From assembly GCA_020444765.1 (NCBI GenBank), contig JAGRHW010000030.1:1-16596 (forward strand): a stretch of 16,596 nucleotides of DNA. The letters are read 5' to 3'. Source of the DNA: Gammaproteobacteria bacterium (lineage in GTDB: Bacteria > Pseudomonadota > Gammaproteobacteria > Granulosicoccales > Granulosicoccaceae). Position numbers and translations under genes: made by a program. Below the pieces are notes generated by a model. The model saw only the letters and a list, made by a program, of their open reading frames with translations, was not told the DNA's origin and did not search any database. Positions 13,457 through 16,596 of this stretch are shown here, piece by piece (within the stretch, counting starts at the first letter, position 1; each line of letters begins with the position of its first letter).

Positions 13457-14650
13457 CTAGCTTCCTGAATCATGGCGTTTCGCAAGCCGGAAGGTCAGCA
13501 TGCTCAACAGACCACAGGCGGTCATCAGCAGGAACAGACGGACCTGGCCGTCGTTCTGCACAAACCCGATGATAAACGTCAGCATGGACGCCATACCGAT
13601 TTGCAGGGCGCCGGCGATACCGGAGGCGGCCCCGGACATCGACGGCCGCACGCTGAGCGCTCCTGAGGTTGCGCTGGGCAACACCAGACCGTTGGACAGG
13701 GTAATCAGCAGCATCGGCAGGCTCATCGCCAAAGGATGCATGACGCCATGAAAGAACCACAGCAGCGACAAACCCAGTGCTGAACAAACCAGTCCGGCGG
13801 ACATCAGGCGGTTGGTGCCGACGTGCACCGCGAAGCGGCCGGATATGAAATTACCCATCGCGTAACCGATCGCGTTGAGCGTGAAATATAAGCCCATTTG
13901 CGAGGGCGGCGTGTTCATCAAATGCGTGAAAATATAGGGCGCGCCGCCAAGAAATAAAAAAAACATGCCCGAGGCAAAGGCAATCGTCAAGGCATAGCCG
14001 GTAAAAGCCGGCTCCTTGATCAGGGTAAGCGCGCTGCTTCGCAGGCCGGGCCGAACCGATTCCGGCTCATGGGGCTTGCGCGTCTCGTGCTGGAAAAAAT
14101 AAACCAGTACGAGTATGACAAGCGCCAGTATCAAGGTCGTCCAGAAAATAAACCGCCAGGAGGCAAACTGCGTCAGAAAGCCTCCGATCACCGGCCCCAG
14201 CATCGGCGAGATCACCATCGCCATAGTGATGTAGCCAATCACACTGGCGGATTTTTCCCGATCAAAGACATCTCTGACGATCACTCGCGACAAGCTGATA
14301 CCCACCGAGCCGCCCAGTCCCTGCACGACACGCCCCAGTAACAGGGTTCCGGTATCGGAAGCCAGTGCGCAAATCATCGAGCCGACAATAAAGATCACGA
14401 AACCCGCCAGCATCACCGGTCTTCGTCCGTAAACGTCCGACAGCGAGCCGAGAAACAACTGGGAAACCGCCGTTGACAACAGGTACAAGGTCAGCACAAG
14501 TTGAGCGACACCATAGCTTGAACCAAGGTCCCGCATCAGCTCGGTGGTCGCGGGCAAGGTGATATTCATCCCCAGTGGTCCGACTCCGGCAACCAGAATC
14601 AACAACCAGACCGGCGGCAAGGCCTGTCGATAGGCTAGCCGTGCCTGCAT
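13457..14650 (-). CDS. Bcr/CflA-family MFS multidrug efflux transporter
   Basis: Inner-membrane drug:H+ antiporters of this group export chloramphenicol, bicyclomycin and other compounds. The 397-residue protein has about twelve hydrophobic segments. Diagnostic motifs are the N-terminal MNITLPATTELMRDLG, loop 2-3 motif A GSLSDVYGRRPVMLAG, GRVVQGLGGSVGISLSRVIVRD in helix 4-5 and MLGPVIGGFL (motif C-like, the antiporter signature) in helix 5. ATG is at the complement of 14648-14650, with a GGGGTGAG ribosome site before it. It converges on the protease gene (18-base gap) and diverges from the DUF4389 gene across 77 bases. The drug specificity is not deducible. Confidence 0.92.
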   Translation of the reverse strand: MQARLAYRQALPPVWLLILVAGVGPLGMNITLPATTELMRDLGSSYGVAQLVLTLYLLSTAVSQLFLGSLSDVYGRRPVMLAGFVIFIVGSMICALASDTGTLLLGRVVQGLGGSVGISLSRVIVRDVFDREKSASVIGYITMAMVISPMLGPVIGGFLTQFASWRFIFWTTLILALVILVLVYFFQHETRKPHEPESVRPGLRSSALTLIKEPAFTGYALTIAFASGMFFLFLGGAPYIFTHLMNTPPSQMGLYFTLNAIGYAMGNFISGRFAVHVGTNRLMSAGLVCSALGLSLLWFFHGVMHPLAMSLPMLLITLSNGLVLPSATSGALSVRPSMSGAASGIAGALQIGMASMLTFIIGFVQNDGQVRLFLLMTACGLLSMLTFRLAKRHDSGS

Positions 14651-14727
14651 GGACGCTCACCCCGCCGGAATATTGAAATCACACACTTGATACCCATATT
14701 TCTCATGAATGAGTGGAGGACGTCTCA

Positions 14728-15018
14728 GTGAACGAAACGGCTAAAAATATCGTGGTAAAAGATGATTTATGGAAACGCGCGCTTTATATCGTACTTTTTC
14801 TGTTTATCAACAGCCTGCTCAAAACTATTGTGCTGGCAGCGTCCATCACGCAGTTTTTATTTCTTGCCATCAAGGGTGAATCGAACCGGTTTATCGCCGA
14901 TTTCAGCCAGGGGCTCAGTAATTACAGCTACCGGCTTACCCGCTATGTCACCTGTCTGAGTGATGACAAGCCGTTTCCGTTTTCCCCATGGGATGACAGA
15001 GAGCCGCGGTCACGGTAA
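14728..15018 (+). CDS. Small DUF4389 membrane protein
   Basis: The 96-residue protein of unknown function matches the DUF4389 pattern: a charged N-terminus, one long or two short membrane segments (about 17-48, with FLFINSLLKTIVLAASITQFLFLAIKG), then a conserved tail FSQGLSNYSYRLTRYVTCLSDDKPFPFS. GTG 14728 is chosen because GGAGG (14715-14719) lies eight bases upstream; the in-frame GTG at 14713 overlaps this site. Members occur as small orphan membrane proteins in many gammaproteobacteria. Its divergent arrangement with the MFS gene may share a regulatory region, but I see no clear promoter pair. Confidence 0.85.
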   Translation: MNETAKNIVVKDDLWKRALYIVLFLFINSLLKTIVLAASITQFLFLAIKGESNRFIADFSQGLSNYSYRLTRYVTCLSDDKPFPFSPWDDREPRSR

Positions 15019-15029
15019 ACGCGTATTCG

Positions 15030-15047
15030 ATCAGGATATGTTCTGAT
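15030..15047 (+). terminator. Hairpin after the DUF4389 gene
   Basis: ATCAGGA (15030-15036) pairs with TTCTGAT (15041-15047), seven pairs with one G-U and a four-base loop, 12 bases after the stop. An ATACT/AGTAT repeat and TTTT follow at 15046-15060. It may be a weak terminator. Confidence 0.3.
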
Positions 15048-15190
15048 ACTCAAGTATTTTCAGTATGAAATTTTGTGATGACAGGTTCGTTCCTGCAGCC
15101 TGCCATCACACACTCTCAGATCGGTTTTGCCGCAAACCCGTCAGCATCGAATAAAACCCCGTCCAAGTTTTTCTCTCCGTTGCTTTTTGA

Positions 15191-15236
15191 CCGGCAAACC
15201 ATTTGCAGTCTGCCGGCAAAACAGGCCGGATTTTTA
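15191..15236 (+). other. Alternative stems upstream of the repeat lipoprotein
   Basis: CCGGCA (15191-15196) pairs with TGCCGG (15211-15216); alternatively CCGGC (15213-15217) pairs with GCCGG (15225-15229), followed by ATTTTTATTT. The second stem looks like a short terminator and excludes the first. CCGGCAAA is also directly repeated (15191-15198, 15213-15220). The rest of the 293-base gap (15019-15311) shows no gene; a 60-codon frame at 15075-15257 has no ribosome site. Confidence 0.3.
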
Positions 15237-15257
15237 TTTCGGGAAACAGTGATTTAA

Positions 15258-15266
15258 TGCTATCCT
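15258..15266 (+). promoter_or_regulatory. Candidate extended -10 promoter for the repeat lipoprotein
   Basis: TGCTATCCT fits an extended -10 (TGn followed by a four-of-six TATAAT). The -35 position (15238-15243, TTCGGG) is poor. Transcription would begin near 15273, about 40 bases before ATG 15312. Confidence 0.35.
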
Positions 15267-15311
15267 AGGCGCGGATTATCCCGCCCCCTGTTGCCCGACA
15301 CGGAAGTGATC

Positions 15312-16457
15312 ATGACGCGTTTCTTCCTCAGCTTAATCCTGCTTTTCGGTCTGATCGCCTGTAGTGGCGGAAACACCGGAATGACCGCCAGCGACGCGGG
15401 CCTGATCGATACCTACACGACCGGCACCGATCAAGCCACCACGGACGAACTGTTGAACACCGGAACATCCGCCGGCAATCCGCATGATGATACGGCCCGT
15501 CAGTTACAGATTTGCGCCACCCGCCTGGGCCGTAAACCCGCTGAGCTGGACCGGGAAATACAAACACTCATTCGAAAGGAACGCTATATCATCAGCACCG
15601 ACGCCGCCGGCACGGATGGCATCAACATCACCTGGGATCACAGCAGCGCCGATGTGATCTGCACCAGCCCGCCCGCGGAGGCCGGCGGACTGAATCTTGT
15701 CCAGAAGATTAATACAGGCCAGATACTCTACGGCAGCAGCGGCAGCGAATACATCAGCGTATTAAACGGCGGCATCGTATTTGCCGGTGACGGCCGTGAT
15801 ATCGTCGCAACGCTGGATAAAGGCGTGTTCTATGGCGAAGATGGCAACGACCTGGTTGCTTCACCACTCGATCACGGCTTGTATAACGACTGGACTTTCG
15901 CGCCATTCGACTCCGCCGGTCTGCGTAACGGCCTGTTCGTCGGTGGCAAGGGCGATGACCATATCAGCCTGATGAGCGGTGGCGAATTTCACGGCTCAGA
16001 TGGTCAGGACAGTGTTTATCAACTGCGGGCCGGCACCTTCTATGGAGGCAAGGATCAGGACTCGATATCCGACCCTGTAGCCGGCGAGCCCGGCACCATG
16101 AGTGGCGGCCTTTTTTACGGCGAGGCCGGTAATGACTGGGTCGATAATCTTTCCGGCGGCAGCTTTAAAGGCGGCGCCGATGACGACCTCGTGCATAAAA
16201 TAAGCTCGGCAAGCTTTGAGGGCATGCAGGGCAAGGATACCGTCTACGCGCTCGGAACCGATGGCGTCTTTACCGGCGGCAGCGGCGCCGATACCGTGGA
16301 CAGCATGTCCGATGGCACTTACGATGGCGGTGAGGATATCGACAGGCTGGAGGTTTATGCCGAAGGCAGCGTCATCAATGTCGAATCCGTTCCAGCCTGT
16401 CTGCAGGACGTAACAAACCGTTCCAAATGCCTGGTACTCGCACACAACCCTGATTGA
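15312..16457 (+). CDS. Lipoprotein with 17-residue RTX-like repeats
   Basis: No exact family is recognised. ATG 15312 has GGAAG (15302-15306) five bases upstream and gives a signal peptide with lipobox LIAC17; Ser at +2 suggests the outer membrane. Residues 20-130 form a non-repetitive N-terminal domain with two cysteines (C68, C117). From about 136 to 352 the protein consists of repeats with consensus G-x-F-x-G-x-x-G-x-D-x-V-x-x-L-x-x. Their starts fall at residues 171, 207, 224, 241, 266, 283, 300, 318, 335 and 352, so most steps are exactly 17 with two insertions. Half of each unit looks like the RTX calcium nonapeptide GGxGxDxUx. A short tail carries two cysteines (C363, C373). Calcium binding and a beta-roll or beta-helix fold are inferred. 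381 residues in all. Confidence 0.88.
   Translation: MTRFFLSLILLFGLIACSGGNTGMTASDAGLIDTYTTGTDQATTDELLNTGTSAGNPHDDTARQLQICATRLGRKPAELDREIQTLIRKERYIISTDAAGTDGINITWDHSSADVICTSPPAEAGGLNLVQKINTGQILYGSSGSEYISVLNGGIVFAGDGRDIVATLDKGVFYGEDGNDLVASPLDHGLYNDWTFAPFDSAGLRNGLFVGGKGDDHISLMSGGEFHGSDGQDSVYQLRAGTFYGGKDQDSISDPVAGEPGTMSGGLFYGEAGNDWVDNLSGGSFKGGADDDLVHKISSASFEGMQGKDTVYALGTDGVFTGGSGADTVDSMSDGTYDGGEDIDRLEVYAEGSVINVESVPACLQDVTNRSKCLVLAHNPD
15717..16364 (+). repeat. Diverged 51-base-period coding repeat (17-residue units)
   Basis: About eleven units of the Gly/Asp-rich peptide repeat are encoded here. They are similar at protein level (G, F/Y, G, D, V/I positions) but diverged at base level, suggesting old duplications under structural selection instead of recent slippage. 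Insertions of about 19 and 8 residues interrupt the array after the third and sixth units. Confidence 0.75.
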
Positions 16458-16516
16458 AGCGGAACCCGGCAAGCCGTGTCAGCACGACGACAGCGGAAGC
16501 GGATACCCGCAAGCCG
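16458..16516. repeat. Imperfect 19-base direct repeat after the repeat lipoprotein
   Basis: AGCGGAACCCGGCAAGCCG (16458-16476) and AGCGGATACCCGCAAGCCG (16498-16516) differ by one inserted and one deleted base and lie 40 bases apart, directly after the lipoprotein stop. Function is unknown; no intrinsic terminator is evident here. Confidence 0.6.
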
Positions 16517-16522
16517 ACAGCA

Positions 16523-16596
16523 TCACTGCCCGCTGCAGGCGAACTCTTCCAGGGTCTTCTCCAGCGCGGCGACACCGGCCGGCACATCCACCGGAC
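16523..16596 (-). CDS. Possible C-terminal end of a minus-strand protein (truncated by window)
   Basis: Reading leftwards from the right edge, a frame stays open and ends with TGA (complement of 16523-16525). It encodes 23 residues ending LEKTLEEFACSGQ, an amphipathic, natural-looking C-terminus with codon use like its neighbours. Convergence with the lipoprotein gene is plausible. At this length no family can be assigned and a chance frame cannot be excluded. Confidence 0.35.
   Translation of the reverse strand, partial: PVDVPAGVAALEKTLEEFACSGQ

Noticed and set aside
15075..15257. Plus-strand 60-codon frame between the DUF4389 and repeat-lipoprotein genes
   Set aside because: No ribosome site and no recognisable protein; it covers the candidate stem-loops upstream of the lipoprotein.

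Overview
The window looks like a chromosomal segment of a free-living, probably marine or halotolerant, gammaproteobacterium. RlmJ, MATE, Bcr/CflA and ProXWV-type proteins are of proteobacterial type, most of the DNA has moderate-to-high GC with mixed third-codon positions, and there are several Sec/Lsp lipoproteins. I see no rRNA, tRNA, CRISPR array, insertion sequence or integrase. The assignment to a taxon is an inference from protein style only.

Layout. (1) 1-846: the C-terminal part of a class III (taurine-pyruvate-type) aminotransferase, cut by the window edge. Its codon use changes abruptly near base 345, which suggests an assembly chimera or a mosaic gene. (2) 861-1703, minus strand: rlmJ, a 23S rRNA adenine-N6 methyltransferase, with a TTG start and a DPSY catalytic motif in place of DPPY. 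(3) 1704-2358: a 655-base, largely AT-rich gap holding candidate promoters and hairpins. (4) 2359-5404: a betaine-type osmolyte ABC importer (binding protein, permease, ATPase), with a strong intrinsic terminator between the first and second genes. (5) 5502-7791: two convergent exporters, an EamA/DMT permease and a MATE efflux pump. (6) 7792-8143: a gap containing three near-consensus DnaA boxes. (7) 8144-8872: an OmpA-domain probable lipoprotein with a TolA-like alanine-rich rod, followed by a textbook terminator.

(8) 9171-13438 is the most interesting part: a tight four-gene operon encoding a membrane-spanning Hanks-type Ser/Thr kinase, two coiled-coil lipoproteins and an S41 (C-terminal-processing) protease with a PDZ-like region. 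The protease appears to start at a non-canonical codon, because its membrane anchor lies upstream of any ATG, GTG or TTG. Together the genes look like an envelope signalling and proteolysis module; I do not recognise it as a described system. (9) 13457-14650, minus strand: a Bcr/CflA multidrug MFS transporter, diverging from (10) a small DUF4389 membrane protein (14728-15018). (11) 15312-16457: a lipoprotein whose C-terminal two thirds consist of a 17-residue RTX-like repeat. (12) A possible 3' end of a minus-strand gene at the right edge.

How the genes may work together: the left half handles small organic osmolytes and amines (aminotransferase plus betaine importer) and export of metabolites or drugs. 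The right half is about the cell envelope: a peptidoglycan-binding OmpA-like protein, a kinase with an extracytoplasmic tail, lipoproteins that could act as adaptors, and a processing protease. Functional links between these blocks are inference from order, spacing and predicted location.
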